From the NCBI RefSeq assembly GCF_000382705.1, contig NZ_ARQE01000001.1, positions 415,551-479,550 of the forward strand: a DNA stretch of 64,000 nt. Reading direction: 5' to 3'. The DNA comes from Aureimonas ureilytica DSM 18598 = NBRC 106430. Its GTDB lineage: Bacteria > Pseudomonadota > Alphaproteobacteria > Rhizobiales > Rhizobiaceae. Below the pieces are notes generated by a model. It had not been told where the DNA came from, searched no databases, and worked only from the letters and a program-made list of their open reading frames with translations. How positions within the stretch are numbered: position 1 is the first letter of the stretch; every line of letters begins with the position of its first letter. Of this stretch, positions 54,927 through 63,182 are shown piece by piece. The position numbers and the translations under genes were made by a program.

Positions 54927-55377
54927 GGCCGCGATCCCGCTCCAGCGCCTCGGACACGCGAAGGAGAACCCCGAGCGCGACCTCGACATCGGCGGCCGGC
55001 ACGTCGCGCAGCACGAGGTCGCGCAGCTCGCGCGACACGCCCGCGACGATCTCCGCCGCTTCGCGCCCCTTTGCCGTCAGCTCGATCCGCTTGACGCGCC
55101 GGTCGCCCTCGACGGCGGTGCGGCGCAGAAGGCCGAGCGCTTCCATCCCGTCGAGAAGGCGCACCACGGTCGGCCCTTCGAGTTCCAGATCGTCAGCCAG
55201 TTCTCGCTGGGTCATGGCCTGGCGGCTGAGCGCGGCCAGCGCCCGGGCGCGGGGATAGGTGAGCCCCCGCGCCACCACCCGCGCGTCGAAACGCGTGCGC
55301 AGCTTACGCGCCGTCTTGATCAGCGTTTCGGCGAAGCGGGCGTGAAGAAGGCGATCGGCATCGGTCATGGCGCCCAT
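54916..55377 (-). CDS. MarR-family repressor of the efflux operon
   Basis: A 153-residue winged-helix MarR protein: the DNA-binding region reads QAMTQRELADDLELEGPTVVRLLDGMEALGLLRR with wing EGDRRVKRIELTAKG. It is the first gene of an operon with emrB and emrA, the common layout in which a ligand-responsive MarR protein represses the pump. No cysteine is present, so a redox mechanism as in OhrR is unlikely. The start could be ATG 55377 or ATG 55368. A small palindrome CTTAGTAAG at 55392-55400, close to the start, is a possible operator half. Confidence 0.85.
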   Translation of the reverse strand: MGAMTDADRLLHARFAETLIKTARKLRTRFDARVVARGLTYPRARALAALSRQAMTQRELADDLELEGPTVVRLLDGMEALGLLRRTAVEGDRRVKRIELTAKGREAAEIVAGVSRELRDLVLRDVPAADVEVALGVLLRVSEALERDRGHAG

Positions 55378-55391
55378 ATAGATAGAGGGCT

Positions 55392-55400
55392 CTTAGTAAG
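55392..55400. promoter_or_regulatory. possible MarR operator in the marR upstream gap
   Basis: CTTA-G-TAAG is a 4-1-4 dyad in an AT-rich patch 15 bases before the marR start. The MarR family binds short dyads of this type, but the match is too small to be specific. It also lies between divergent genes. Confidence 0.35.
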
Positions 55401-55496
55401 CAAGGCATTGCAAATCGATTGGGCTCGTTCGGCTTGACGGGGTCGGACGGCTGTCGTCACAAGTTCCGAACGCCTCGGCCGACGAAGGATGCCACC

Positions 55497-55781
55497 ATGC
55501 CGGATGCCGCCTCTCCCCGCATCACGATCCGCTACTGCACCCAGTGCCAGTGGCTCCTGCGCTCGGCCTGGCTGGCGCAGGAACTTCTGTCCACCTTCGG
55601 CCCGGACCTCGGCGAGGTCGCGCTGATTCCCGGAACGGGCGGCGTGTTCGAAGTGCATTGCGACGACGCACTGATCTGGGAGCGCAAGGCCGATGGCGGC
55701 TTTCCCGAGGCCAAGATCCTCAAACAGCGGGTCCGCGACATCATGGACCCCGAGCGCAGCCTCGGGCACAGCGACCGCTAG
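55497..55781 (+). CDS. SelT/SelW/SelH-like thioredoxin-fold protein
   Basis: A 94-residue protein of the Rdx family (PF10262). The N-terminal RITIRYCTQCQWLLRSAWLAQELL has the CxxC redox motif (Cys14-Cys17) that corresponds to CxxU in selenoproteins; here both are cysteines. GTGGVFEVHCDDALIWERKADGGFPE continues the fold. Such proteins bind glutathione or act as small oxidoreductases, with the role in bacteria unknown. ATG 55497 fits the family start and is preceded by GAAGGATG. A large hairpin follows. Confidence 0.85.
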   Translation: MPDAASPRITIRYCTQCQWLLRSAWLAQELLSTFGPDLGEVALIPGTGGVFEVHCDDALIWERKADGGFPEAKILKQRVRDIMDPERSLGHSDR

Positions 55782-55787
55782 GAGACG

Positions 55788-55829
55788 GATCGGGCCGCCT
55801 CTTCCTCTGAAGGAAGACGCGGCCCGATC
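55788..55829 (+). terminator. hairpin behind the SelW-like gene
   Basis: GATCGGGCCGC pairs with GCGGCCCGATC (11 bp), and after a C-C mismatch TCTTCCT pairs with AGGAAGA around a CTGA loop. There is no T-tract. It separates this gene from the convergent DUF1236 gene. Confidence 0.65.
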
Positions 55830-55891
55830 TCATCGGATGGAGCGGGCTGACGCGCCGGGGCGCTCGTCAGCGCTCGCCTGTCGAGACGCTC

Positions 55892-56326
55892 TTAGCGCTC
55901 GACATAGGTGACCACGCGGCGGTCGGCCTTGGAGACGATCACCGGACGGTCGTTGTTGTAGAAATAGACATAGTCGGGGTTGGACGGGACCGGCGTCAGG
56001 ACGACGCTCTCGGGAACGACGTAGCCGGTCTTCACCTCGCCCTCGACCACGACCGGATTCACCGGATTGGCGATGACATACTGCTGCACGTCGTCGGGCG
56101 CGGAGGCCGCGCCGCCGATCACCGTGCCGGCGACGCCGCCGACCACGGCCCCGACCGGGCCGCCGACGAGAGCGCCCGCCACGGCGCCGGCGCCCGTGCC
56201 GGCCAGCGTGCCGGCGGCGCGTTCACCGTCGCTCTTCGGCTCGGTCGTGGTGACGACGGCGGTCTGGGCCAGCGCGGGGCCGGCAAGGATCGCGAGAGCG
56301 GCGGAAGCGAGAAGAATCTTACGCAT
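55892..56326 (-). CDS. DUF1236 periplasmic protein with glycine zipper
   Basis: A 144-residue exported protein: signal peptide (ILLASAALAILAGPALAQ), then a Gly/Ala-rich stretch (GTLAGTGAGAVAGALVGGPVGAVVGG) of the glycine-zipper type, and the C-terminal DUF1236 domain with VVVEGEVKTGYVVPESVVLTPVP and YVYFYNNDRPVIV. DUF1236 proteins are common in rhizobia and of unknown function; the glycine zipper can insert in or associate with membranes. No partner gene is obvious. The start at 56326 gives a complete signal peptide. Confidence 0.82.
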   Translation of the reverse strand: MRKILLASAALAILAGPALAQTAVVTTTEPKSDGERAAGTLAGTGAGAVAGALVGGPVGAVVGGVAGTVIGGAASAPDDVQQYVIANPVNPVVVEGEVKTGYVVPESVVLTPVPSNPDYVYFYNNDRPVIVSKADRRVVTYVER

Positions 56327-56433
56327 GGGTTCTAGGTCCTGAAAAAATGTCCCTCGCCGTCACAATTCGCGATCGCTCATTGCGTTCCCGCGTTGCGAGC
56401 CGGGTTGCGTGTTGCGGCGCGAAGGCAGGTGGC

Positions 56434-56790
56434 TCAGCGATCTTCGGCGACGGCGATCCGCACCTTGTCGGGATAGAAGGCGAGATGGCCGGCAATGGCG
56501 CGCGCGGCGTCCTTCGGCTGTTCGTAGCTCCACACGGCGTTGTCCGCGCCGTAGCCTTCCGCCGAGATCGACCAGTAGCGCGCCTCGCCCTTGTAGGGGC
56601 AGGTCGTCGAGCGGTCGGTCTCGTGCAGGAAGGCCATCTCCACATGCTCGCGCGGGATGTAGTAGACGGGCTCGCGGCCGCTTTCGACGAGTTTCAAGGC
56701 GTCGTTGGTGGACGCGATCACCGCGTCGTGGAACAGGACCTGGACGGCGCGGGGCTCGCGCTCGATGCGGATGCGGTCGGTGTCGGACAT
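56434..56790 (-). CDS. DUF427 domain protein
   Basis: A 118-residue cytosolic protein that is essentially one DUF427 (NTP_transf_9) domain, with REPRAVQVLFHDAVIAST, EPVYYIPREHVEMAFL, STTCPYKGEARYWSI and a C-terminal ending in AFYPDKVRIAVAEDR. The fold is a small beta-rich barrel and the function is not established. ATG 56790 matches the family start (MSDTDRIRIE). It is read leftwards towards the DUF1236 gene 107 bases away. It may be co-regulated with the adjacent ECF sigma factor genes, but nothing in sequence shows that. Confidence 0.8.
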   Translation of the reverse strand: MSDTDRIRIEREPRAVQVLFHDAVIASTNDALKLVESGREPVYYIPREHVEMAFLHETDRSTTCPYKGEARYWSISAEGYGADNAVWSYEQPKDAARAIAGHLAFYPDKVRIAVAEDR

Positions 56791-56962
56791 GGTCTGGCTC
56801 TCCCTTGGGCGTGCGAGCGGGCAGGGGCCGGCGCGCATCTTGATCGAAACAAAGCCGCCGGCGCGCCGCTCGGTTCCCGCCCGGCGGCGGGAGCGACGAG
56901 GCGGCGCGGTTGACAAGCCGGCTTCGGTTCTGTTCGGTGCCCGCGCCTCGGGGGAATGACGG

Positions 56963-57535
56963 ATGCCGCCACGATCGACGCCGAACGACCCGCGCGAGCA
57001 TCTCGCCCGGTGCCTCGCCGAGGTCGCGGCCGGGCGCCGCGAGGCGCTGCGCGAAGTCTATGATCTCACCTCGGCGAAGCTTTTCGGCATTTGCCTTCGT
57101 ATCTTGGAAGACAGGGTCGAGGCCGAGGACGTGTTGCAGGAAGTCTATCTCGCGGTGTGGAACAAGGCGGGGCGGTTCGAGCCCGAGCGGGCGAGCCCGA
57201 TCACCTGGCTCGCAACGATCGCGCGCAACCGCGCCATCGACCGCTTGCGGGCGCTTGGGCCCACGCGCACCGCGCGCCGCGACCTCGACGCCGCCGAGAC
57301 CGTGGCGGACGAAGCGCCCGACGCGCTCGCGCGGCTGGAAGCGCAGGGCGAGACGGCGCGGCTGCGCGCCTGCCTCGAGCAATTGGAAGCGCGCGCGAGA
57401 GAGGCGATCGTCAGCGCCTTCTATGGCGGGCGCACCTATGACGATCTGGCCGAACAAGCGGGGGTTCCGCTCGGAACGATGAAGAGTACGATCAGGCGCG
57501 GCCTGATCCGGTTGAAAGGATGCCTCGGCGAATGA
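56963..57535 (+). CDS. ECF sigma factor (SigK-like)
   Basis: A 190-residue extracytoplasmic-function sigma factor. Region 2 reads YDLTSAKLFGICLRILEDRVEAEDVLQEVYLAVW and PITWLATIARNRAIDRLRA; region 4 reads REAIVSAFYGGRTYDDLAEQAGVPLGTMKSTIRRGLIRLK. It directs polymerase to a stress regulon when released by the anti-sigma factor encoded next, whose ATG overlaps its stop. The SigK/RskA-like pairing and a nearby fasciclin gene recur in bacteria and suggest an envelope or oxidative stress signal. ATG 56963 follows GGGGGAATG. No clear autoregulated promoter consensus was recognised. Confidence 0.9.
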   Translation: MPPRSTPNDPREHLARCLAEVAAGRREALREVYDLTSAKLFGICLRILEDRVEAEDVLQEVYLAVWNKAGRFEPERASPITWLATIARNRAIDRLRALGPTRTARRDLDAAETVADEAPDALARLEAQGETARLRACLEQLEARAREAIVSAFYGGRTYDDLAEQAGVPLGTMKSTIRRGLIRLKGCLGE

Positions 57536-58293
57536 AGGGCGATGCCGATCCCGAAGGCGAGGGCTGGCTGGCGGCGGAATACGCGCTGGGCGTCCTGACG
57601 CAGCCCGAGCGCCTCCAGGCGGAGCGCCGCGCCCGGCAGGACGCCGCGTTCGCGGCCGAGATGGCGGATTGGTCCGAGCGCCTCGCGCCGCTCGGCGAAG
57701 CCGTGCGCCCGCAAGCGCCGCCGCCGCTCCTGTGGGAGGCGATCGAGCGCGAGCTGTTCCCGGCCGCCCGCGCCTCCGCCGACGCGGCGCGCGCCGATGC
57801 CCCTCGCGCGCCGCTTGCCCGCGCACCGGCCGCCCGGCCCGAGCGGGGCGTGTCCTCCTTCTGGCGCGTCCTGGCGCTCGGCTCCAGCGGCCTTCTGGCG
57901 GCCAGCCTCGCGCTGCTCGCGGTTCTCGCCCAGCGCCCCGGCCCGGCGCCCGCCATGATGGCCTCCGTCGCCTCGCAGAACGGCGCGGCGCTTCTCACCG
58001 CCGTGTTCGATCCCGCGACCGGCCATGCCATGCTGATGCCGGCGACGATGGCGATGCCCGAAGGGCGGGTGCCCGAGCTGTGGATCATCCCGGAGGGCAA
58101 GGCGCCGATCTCGCTCGGCCTTCTCGACCCCGACCGCCCCTTGCGCCTCGAACTGCGCCGGCCGGGCATGCCGATGGGCATGATGAAGCCAGGCGCGGCG
58201 ACGCTCGCCATTTCCGCCGAGCCGGCCGGCGGCTCGCCCACCGGCCAGCCCACCGGCCCCGTTCTCGGCACCGGCGCGCTGCGTTCGATCTGA
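57532..58293 (+). CDS. RskA-type anti-sigma factor, membrane-bound
   Basis: A 253-residue anti-sigma factor. The cytosolic N-terminal part (GWLAAEYALGVLTQPERLQAERR, about 10-75) binds the sigma factor; one membrane helix (LGSSGLLAASLALLAVLA, about 118-136) follows, and the periplasmic RskA domain reads AALLTAVFDPATGHAMLMPATMA, RVPELWIIPEGKAPISLGLL and ISAEPAGGSPTGQPTGPVLGTG. The ATG overlaps the sigma-factor stop, ensuring equimolar synthesis. Signal-dependent proteolysis would free the sigma factor. No zinc-binding HxxxCxxC motif is present, so it is not of the ZAS class. Confidence 0.88.
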   Translation: MKGDADPEGEGWLAAEYALGVLTQPERLQAERRARQDAAFAAEMADWSERLAPLGEAVRPQAPPPLLWEAIERELFPAARASADAARADAPRAPLARAPAARPERGVSSFWRVLALGSSGLLAASLALLAVLAQRPGPAPAMMASVASQNGAALLTAVFDPATGHAMLMPATMAMPEGRVPELWIIPEGKAPISLGLLDPDRPLRLELRRPGMPMGMMKPGAATLAISAEPAGGSPTGQPTGPVLGTGALRSI

Positions 58294-58307
58294 CGGGCGG
58301 CGTTCTA

Positions 58308-58468
58308 AGAGCCGGGGACAGAACCCTGCGGCGGAGAGCCGGCGAGGAATTTTCGTTCCCGGCAAGGCGCCGAGCGGAGGCGATGCAGCGCATCGGCGAG
58401 CATCGGCAACGATGATCGGGGGCGGAAAGACCCGGCGGATCGACCCAAAGGGTTTTGTCCCAGGCTCT
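58308..58468. repeat. 161-bp palindromic intergenic element, copy 2
   Basis: AGAGCC-GGGACA-AACCCT at the left end pairs with AGGGTT-TGTCCC-GGCTCT at the right end with single mismatches between blocks. The interior, read on the minus strand, matches the element at 34097-34260 over about 100 bases (CATCGTTGCC, CTCGCCGATGC, GCATCG, CTCGGCGCCTTGCCG, AAAAT). The terminal arms of the two copies differ but each pairs with its own partner. CTAAGAGCC occurs at both borders. Confidence 0.8.
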
Positions 58469-58595
58469 AAGAGCCGCCGCCCCTAAAAAGCACCGCCCGC
58501 AAAAAAAGATCGGCCGGCCCTGCATCCGCCGGCCATCCCGCCCTCGTAGCTCTTCCCGACCCGCCCGGCCGTGGCGGGCGTTCAGGGAGAGTTCC

Positions 58596-59171
58596 ATGCT
58601 TCGCCAGTCCTTCGCCGCTCTTCTTCTCGCCGGTTCGCTCGCCGCGTCCGGCGCGGCTTTCGCGCAGTCGCCCGTCATGGTCGGCGGCGCGCCGATGTAT
58701 GCCAACAAGACCATCGCCCAGAACGCGCCCGAAGCGCCCAACCTGAAGACGCTGGTCGCCGCCGTGAAGGCTGCGGGCCTCGTCGACACGCTGGCCTCCA
58801 AGGGTCCCTTCACGGTCTTCGCGCCCACCGACGCCGCCTTCGCCAAGCTGCCCAAGGGCACGGTGGAAACGCTGGTGAAGCCCGAGAACAAGGCGACCCT
58901 CACCAAGATCCTGACCTATCACGTCGTGGCCGGCGATTATTCCGCCGAGCGCCTGATGCGCGACGCGCGCCGCAATGGCGGCGAGGTGCATCTCAAGACC
59001 GTCGAGGGCGAGCCGCTGACCGTCAAGATGAGCGGCAAGAAGCTCGTGGTCATCGACCGCACCGGCAAGGCCGCCTCGATCCAGACGCCTGACGTCAAGC
59101 AGGCCAATGGCGTCGTGCATGTGATCGGCTCGGTGCTGATGCCCAAGGCCAAGTCCGGCAAGATGGGCTGA
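58596..59171 (+). CDS. fasciclin (FAS1) domain secreted protein
   Basis: A 191-residue exported protein: signal peptide (SFAALLLAGSLAASGAAFAQ), then a single FAS1 domain with NLKTLVAAVKAAGLVDTLASKGPFTVFAPTDAAFAKLP, ILTYHVVAGDYSAERL and the C-terminal ANGVVHVIGSVLMP. FAS1 domains mediate adhesion or protein-protein contact at the cell surface; single-domain bacterial forms are often members of ECF sigma regulons, and one lies 300 bases upstream here. ATG 58596 follows AGGGAGAG. The palindromic element 58308-58468 and a GC-rich gap separate it from rskA, so it has its own promoter. Confidence 0.9.
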   Translation: MLRQSFAALLLAGSLAASGAAFAQSPVMVGGAPMYANKTIAQNAPEAPNLKTLVAAVKAAGLVDTLASKGPFTVFAPTDAAFAKLPKGTVETLVKPENKATLTKILTYHVVAGDYSAERLMRDARRNGGEVHLKTVEGEPLTVKMSGKKLVVIDRTGKAASIQTPDVKQANGVVHVIGSVLMPKAKSGKMG

Positions 59172-59196
59172 TCGCCCGTCGTCCTCCTGCGCCTTC

Positions 59197-59230
59197 CGAA
59201 AGGCCCGGACCGCCCCGTCCGGGCCTTTCG
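59197..59230 (+). terminator. terminator behind the fasciclin gene
   Basis: CGAAAGGCCCGGAC and GTCCGGGCCTTTCG form a perfect 14-bp stem with a six-base loop, 25 bases past the stop. Confidence 0.8.
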
Positions 59231-59304
59231 CCTGCCCGGGCCTTGCATGATCCCCTTTCCGCCGAAATGCTCTATGAGGAGCGCCGGAGGCACCGTCGGC
59301 GCGC

Positions 59305-59463
59305 ATGAACAAGCTCTTTTCCTTTCTCGTCATCCTCGTGATGGCCTTCCACATCTGGCGGCCGCTCGGCCTGCCGGGCCTTCGCCGGCGCGGCGATTTC
59401 TGGAAGATCGCCATCGCCGCCATGGTCCTGTTCGGCCTCGACGTCGTGCTGCGCGGCCATTGA
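59305..59463 (+). CDS. 52-residue two-helix membrane protein
   Basis: ATG 59305 encodes MNKLFSFLVILVMAFHIWRP, then LGLPGLRRRGDFWK, then a second helix IAIAAMVLFGLDVVLRGH-stop. Two hydrophobic helices joined by a basic loop, together with an absence of frameshifts or rare composition, make it a credible small inner-membrane protein. It lies upstream of murA on the same strand, 190 bases away. A comparable small protein is remembered beside murA in related genomes, but not checked. GGAGG occurs 15 bases upstream, a little far for an ideal ribosome-binding site. Confidence 0.6.
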   Translation: MNKLFSFLVILVMAFHIWRPLGLPGLRRRGDFWKIAIAAMVLFGLDVVLRGH

Positions 59464-59611
59464 GAGCCCTCTCGGCCCTTGCGCTTCACCACGAAAAAGC
59501 TTTGTTGCGGTGCCAGAGGCGGCGTCGAGCCGGGCGGGACCCCATCGGCAAGGCGGGCGAACGATTTGCCCCCGAGGGCCGGCTCATGTAGAGCAGCGGG
59601 CTTGCGCCGGC

Positions 59612-59643
59612 GCCGCTGCACGTCTTGGCCGCTGCACGTCTTG
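59612..59643. repeat. 16-bp perfect tandem duplication before murA
   Basis: GCCGCTGCACGTCTTG occurs twice in direct succession (59612-59627 and 59628-59643), ending just before the murA ribosome-binding site GAGGGG. Confidence 0.85.
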
Positions 59644-59653
59644 AGGGGATTTC

Positions 59654-60943
59654 ATGGATCGGATTCGCATTCGCGGCGGTAACGCCCTCAACGGCACGAT
59701 CGCGATTTCGGGCGCCAAGAACGCCGCGCTTCCGCTGATGATCGCCTCGCTCCTGACCGACGACACGCTGACGCTGGAAAACGTGCCGCATCTGGCCGAC
59801 GTCGAACAGCTCATCCGCATTCTCGGCAATCACGGCGTCGATTATTCCGTGTCCGGCAAGCGTCTCGCCACGACGCTCGGCTCGGGCCGCACCATTCACT
59901 TCAACGCCCGCACCATCGTGGACACGACCGCCCCTTACGAGCTGGTCTCGAAGATGCGCGCGAGCTTCTGGGTCATCGGCCCGCTTCTGGCGCGCATGCG
60001 CCGCTGCCGCGTTTCGCTGCCGGGCGGCTGCGCCATCGGCACGCGGCCGGTGGATCTCTTCATCGACGGCCTGCGCGCGCTCGGCGCCGAGATCGACATC
60101 GAGGCCGGCTATGTGGTGGCCGAAGCGCCCAAGGGGCTGGTGGGCACGCGCTTCAGCTTCCCCAAGGTCTCGGTCGGGGCGACGCATGTCCTGATGATGG
60201 CCGCGACGCTCGCCAAGGGCGAGACGATCCTCGAAAACGCCGCGCGCGAGCCGGAAGTGCAGGATCTCGCCGCCTGCCTCAACGCCATGGGCGCGCGCAT
60301 CACGGGCGCGGGCACGTCGACGATCACGATCGAGGGCGTCGAGGCCCTGTCGGGCGCGCGCCACCGCGTCCTGCCCGATCGCATCGAGACCGGCACCTAT
60401 GCCATGGCCGTCGCCATGACCGGCGGCGACGTGACGCTGGAAGGCACGAATGGCGACCTTCTGCGCAACGCGCTGGTCGCGCTGGGCGACGCGGGCGCCG
60501 AGATCACCGACGTGCCGAACGGCATCCGCATTCATCGCAACGGCAACGGCATTCGCCCGGTGGATGTCGTCACCGACCCGTTCCCCGGCTTCCCGACCGA
60601 TCTCCAGGCGCAGTTCATGGCGCTGATGACGCGTGCCGACGGCGTCTCGCACATCACCGAGACGATCTTCGAGAACCGCTTCATGCATGTGCAGGAACTC
60701 GCCCGTCTCGGCGCGAAGATCTCGCTCTCGGGCCAGATGGCGCGCATCGAGGGCGTGCCGCGCCTGGCCGGCGCGCCGGTCATGGCCACCGACCTGCGCG
60801 CCTCCGTGTCGCTCGTCATCGGCGGGCTCGCGGCGGAAGGCGAGACCACGGTCAACCGCGTCTATCATCTCGATCGCGGCTTCGAGCGATTGGAAGAAAA
60901 GCTCGGGGCCTGCGGCGCCGAGATCGAGCGCATCTCCTCCTGA
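59654..60943 (+). CDS. murA: UDP-N-acetylglucosamine 1-carboxyvinyltransferase
   Basis: First committed enzyme of peptidoglycan synthesis: transfers enolpyruvate from PEP to UDP-GlcNAc. The 429-residue protein begins [29 protein letters not shown], and the active-site Cys126 is in [16 protein letters not shown], so the enzyme is of the fosfomycin-sensitive Cys type. [28 protein letters not shown] and [32 protein letters not shown] are typical. Length is normal. ATG 59654 is preceded by GAGGGGATTTC. The tandem duplication upstream may affect its promoter or leader. Confidence 0.96.
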   Translation: MDRIRIRGGNALNGTIAISGAKNAALPLMIASLLTDDTLTLENVPHLADVEQLIRILGNHGVDYSVSGKRLATTLGSGRTIHFNARTIVDTTAPYELVSKMRASFWVIGPLLARMRRCRVSLPGGCAIGTRPVDLFIDGLRALGAEIDIEAGYVVAEAPKGLVGTRFSFPKVSVGATHVLMMAATLAKGETILENAAREPEVQDLAACLNAMGARITGAGTSTITIEGVEALSGARHRVLPDRIETGTYAMAVAMTGGDVTLEGTNGDLLRNALVALGDAGAEITDVPNGIRIHRNGNGIRPVDVVTDPFPGFPTDLQAQFMALMTRADGVSHITETIFENRFMHVQELARLGAKISLSGQMARIEGVPRLAGAPVMATDLRASVSLVIGGLAAEGETTVNRVYHLDRGFERLEEKLGACGAEIERISS

Positions 60944-61145
60944 CGCCGCACTCCCGGCCCCTTCGGGCGGGCCGGGCCGCACCGTGCCGGAGAGCGCGCC
61001 TTGTCGGAAACGCTTGCTTTTTGGCGGGCGAAGACCGATCTAGGGCGCGAATTCACCGATCAGACCTGCCGAAGGCGGGCCGTATCCTTTTTCAAAGGGG
61101 CGGGGTCCGATCCCGCTGCCCCGTTCATCCGAGGTCAACAGACGC

Positions 61146-61364
61146 ATGGCGAAAGAAGAAGTTCTCGAGTTTCCGGGAGTCGTCACCGAACTCCTGCCGA
61201 ACGCGACGTTCCGCATCAAGCTCGAGAACGACCATGAGATCATCGCGCACACCGCGGGTCGCATGAGAAAGAACCGCATCCGCGTGCTCACCGGCGACAA
61301 GGTGCTCGTGGAAATGACGCCCTACGATCTGACGAAGGGCCGAATCACCTATCGCTTCAAGTAA
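61146..61364 (+). CDS. infA: translation initiation factor IF-1
   Basis: A 72-residue OB-fold protein that occupies the ribosomal A site during initiation. [62 protein letters not shown] is the canonical sequence. ATG 61146 is the conserved start. It lies 202 bases after murA and 12 bases before maf, suggesting a shared transcript with maf and yacG. Confidence 0.97.
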   Translation: MAKEEVLEFPGVVTELLPNATFRIKLENDHEIIAHTAGRMRKNRIRVLTGDKVLVEMTPYDLTKGRITYRFK

Positions 61365-61376
61365 GGCGGACACGCG

Positions 61377-62003
61377 ATGAAGGCGCCGAGCGCCCTCGTT
61401 CTGGCGTCGGCCTCGCCGCGCCGTCTCGAACTCCTGCAGCAGGCCGGGATCGAACCCGAGCGCCTTCTGCCATCCGACGTGGACGAGACGCCCGAGCGCT
61501 CCGAGCACCCCCGCCACCTCGCCAAGCGCCTCGCGCGGCTCAAGGCCCTGAAGGCCTACGAGGCCCTGAAAGGGCGCGGCGAAACGCAGGGGCGCTTCAC
61601 GCTCGGCGCCGATACGGTGGTGGCGGTCGGCCGGCAGATCCTGCCCAAAGCCGAGATCGAGGACGAGGCGATCGAATCGCTGCGCCTTCTGTCGGGCCGC
61701 ACGCATCGCGTCTTCACGGGCGTCTGCGTCGTCTCGCCGAACGGCCGGGTGCGCGAGAAGCTGTCGGAAACCCGCGTGCGCTTCAAGCGCCTGTCGCGCG
61801 ACGACCTGTCCCGCTACATCGATTCGGGCGAATGGCAGGGCAAGGCGGGCGGCTACGCCATCCAGGGGCTCGCTGGCGCCTTCGTCGTCCGGCTCATCGG
61901 CTCCTATACGGGCGTCGTCGGCCTGCCGCTCTACGAGACGCTGGCGCTTCTGCAGGGCGAGGGCTTCGTTCTCGGCCCGCTCGCGGCCGACGCCTCCGTC
62001 TGA
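61377..62003 (+). CDS. maf: Maf-family nucleotide pyrophosphatase
   Basis: A 208-residue Maf protein that hydrolyses non-canonical or modified nucleoside triphosphates (housecleaning). It starts [23 protein letters not shown], has the conserved Glu/Asp site in [17 protein letters not shown], the [13 protein letters not shown] block and the [27 protein letters not shown] motif near the C-terminus. Starts 12 bases after infA; yacG follows 16 bases later. Confidence 0.92.
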   Translation: MKAPSALVLASASPRRLELLQQAGIEPERLLPSDVDETPERSEHPRHLAKRLARLKALKAYEALKGRGETQGRFTLGADTVVAVGRQILPKAEIEDEAIESLRLLSGRTHRVFTGVCVVSPNGRVREKLSETRVRFKRLSRDDLSRYIDSGEWQGKAGGYAIQGLAGAFVVRLIGSYTGVVGLPLYETLALLQGEGFVLGPLAADASV

Positions 62004-62019
62004 ACGGGAGGGTGACGCC

Positions 62020-62226
62020 GTGAGCGCCTCGATCACGCCGCTTCGCCAGAAGCGCAAATGCCCCGAATGCGGCCGGCCCTCCTCGCAGGCCGACTTCCCC
62101 TTCTGCTCGCCCCGCTGCAAGGCGGTGGACCTCAACCGCTGGCTGTCGGGCGGCTATGTGATCCCCGGCCCGGCGGACGAACCCGACGCCTCGCCGGGTG
62201 GCGGCGGCAGCGGCGAGGAGCGCTGA
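62020..62226 (+). CDS. yacG: DNA gyrase inhibitor / zinc-binding YacG
   Basis: A 68-residue zinc-ribbon protein: KCPECGRP and [25 protein letters not shown] give the C-x2-C...C-x3-C ligands. YacG binds GyrB and inhibits its ATPase and supercoiling. A Gly/Ser/Asp-rich tail follows. GTG 62020 has GGGAGGGTG upstream. Its last 73 bases are antisense to the C-terminus of the AraC gene. Confidence 0.92.
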   Translation: MSASITPLRQKRKCPECGRPSSQADFPFCSPRCKAVDLNRWLSGGYVIPGPADEPDASPGGGGSGEER

Positions 62227-63179
62227 AGCGGCGCGGATCGCATCCGCCCCGGCGCCGCGCCGACGATGCGCTTGAAGGCGCGGCTGAACGAGGCTTCCGA
62301 ATCGTAGCCGAGCCGGTGCGCCGCTTCCGCGATGCGCATGCCGTCGCGGCCGATCCATTGCCGGGCCTGATGCATCCGCACCTCGGCGACGTAGCGCGCC
62401 GGGGTCGAGCCGACGATGGCGGTGAACTTCGCCGCGAAGCCCGACCGCGACACGCCCATGCGCTCGGCGAGATCGGCGACCGTCCAGTCGCGCTCCGGCT
62501 CGGCATGGATGGCGGCCAGAACCCGACCAATCTGCGGATCGCGCACCGCCGCGAGCCAGCCCTTGGCCTCGCCGCAGCCCCGCTCCACCCAGGAGCGGAT
62601 GATCTGCGCGGCCATCACGTCCGCCAGCCGCGCGAGAATGCCGCTGGCCCCGACGCGGTTCATGGCGCATTCGGCGACCATGGCCTCCAGAAGATGCGGA
62701 ATGGTCGGCTCGCTCACCATGAGTTCCTGCGCCCGCATGAGATCGGGCATCAGCTGGAGAAGCGGATGCAGCCCGTCGAGATTGAAGCGCATGGAGCCGC
62801 AGAACAGGAGCGCGGCGTCGCCCTCGCCCTCCTCGGCATAGTCGAAGACGCTTTCGCAGATCGCCTGACAGTCGCGGCGCGGAAAGGGGCGCGGCTCCAG
62901 CCCCGGCCGGCTCGCCAGCGTATGCGCCGCCCCGCGCGGCACGAGCACGGCGTCGCCCGCCGTCAGCTCGCTCCAGCGCCCGTCCGGCCCCTGGAGCCAG
63001 CAGCCCTTGCCGGCGACGAAGTGGAAATAGGCGTGCGGCTGCGCGCCGTAATGGAAGCTCCAGTCGCCCGACAAGCGGCAGCGGCCATAGTCCACGCCGT
63101 CGAGCCGCAGGCCGCGCAGCATGTCGGTCAGCGGATCGACGCTCGAAGAAGCGGTGGTTTTGGACGATCGGTCAAACAT
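62154..63179 (-). CDS. AraC-family regulator with cupin sensor
   Basis: A 341-residue AraC protein. The N-terminal cupin-like domain ([40 protein letters not shown]) resembles the AraC_binding_2/cupin_6 group. The C-terminal DNA-binding part has two helix-turn-helix units: [21 protein letters not shown] and [26 protein letters not shown]. The divergent MFS exporter gene is its probable target. ATG 63179 is the start closest to the divergent promoter. Its 3' end reaches 73 bases into yacG, so its last 24 residues are Pro/Ser/Gly-rich antisense coding. Confidence 0.9.
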   Translation of the reverse strand: MFDRSSKTTASSSVDPLTDMLRGLRLDGVDYGRCRLSGDWSFHYGAQPHAYFHFVAGKGCWLQGPDGRWSELTAGDAVLVPRGAAHTLASRPGLEPRPFPRRDCQAICESVFDYAEEGEGDAALLFCGSMRFNLDGLHPLLQLMPDLMRAQELMVSEPTIPHLLEAMVAECAMNRVGASGILARLADVMAAQIIRSWVERGCGEAKGWLAAVRDPQIGRVLAAIHAEPERDWTVADLAERMGVSRSGFAAKFTAIVGSTPARYVAEVRMHQARQWIGRDGMRIAEAAHRLGYDSEASFSRAFKRIVGAAPGRMRSAPLQRSSPLPPPPGEASGSSAGPGIT

Positions 63180-63182
63180 ATC

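Noticed and set aside
56910-56932. TTGACA at 56910 as a housekeeping promoter for the ECF sigma gene
   Set aside because: No acceptable -10 hexamer at 16-18 bases; the match is probably chance.
61001-61237. 78-codon plus-strand frame between murA and infA
   Set aside because: It overlaps the start of infA in another frame, has no family signature and no good ribosome-binding site.
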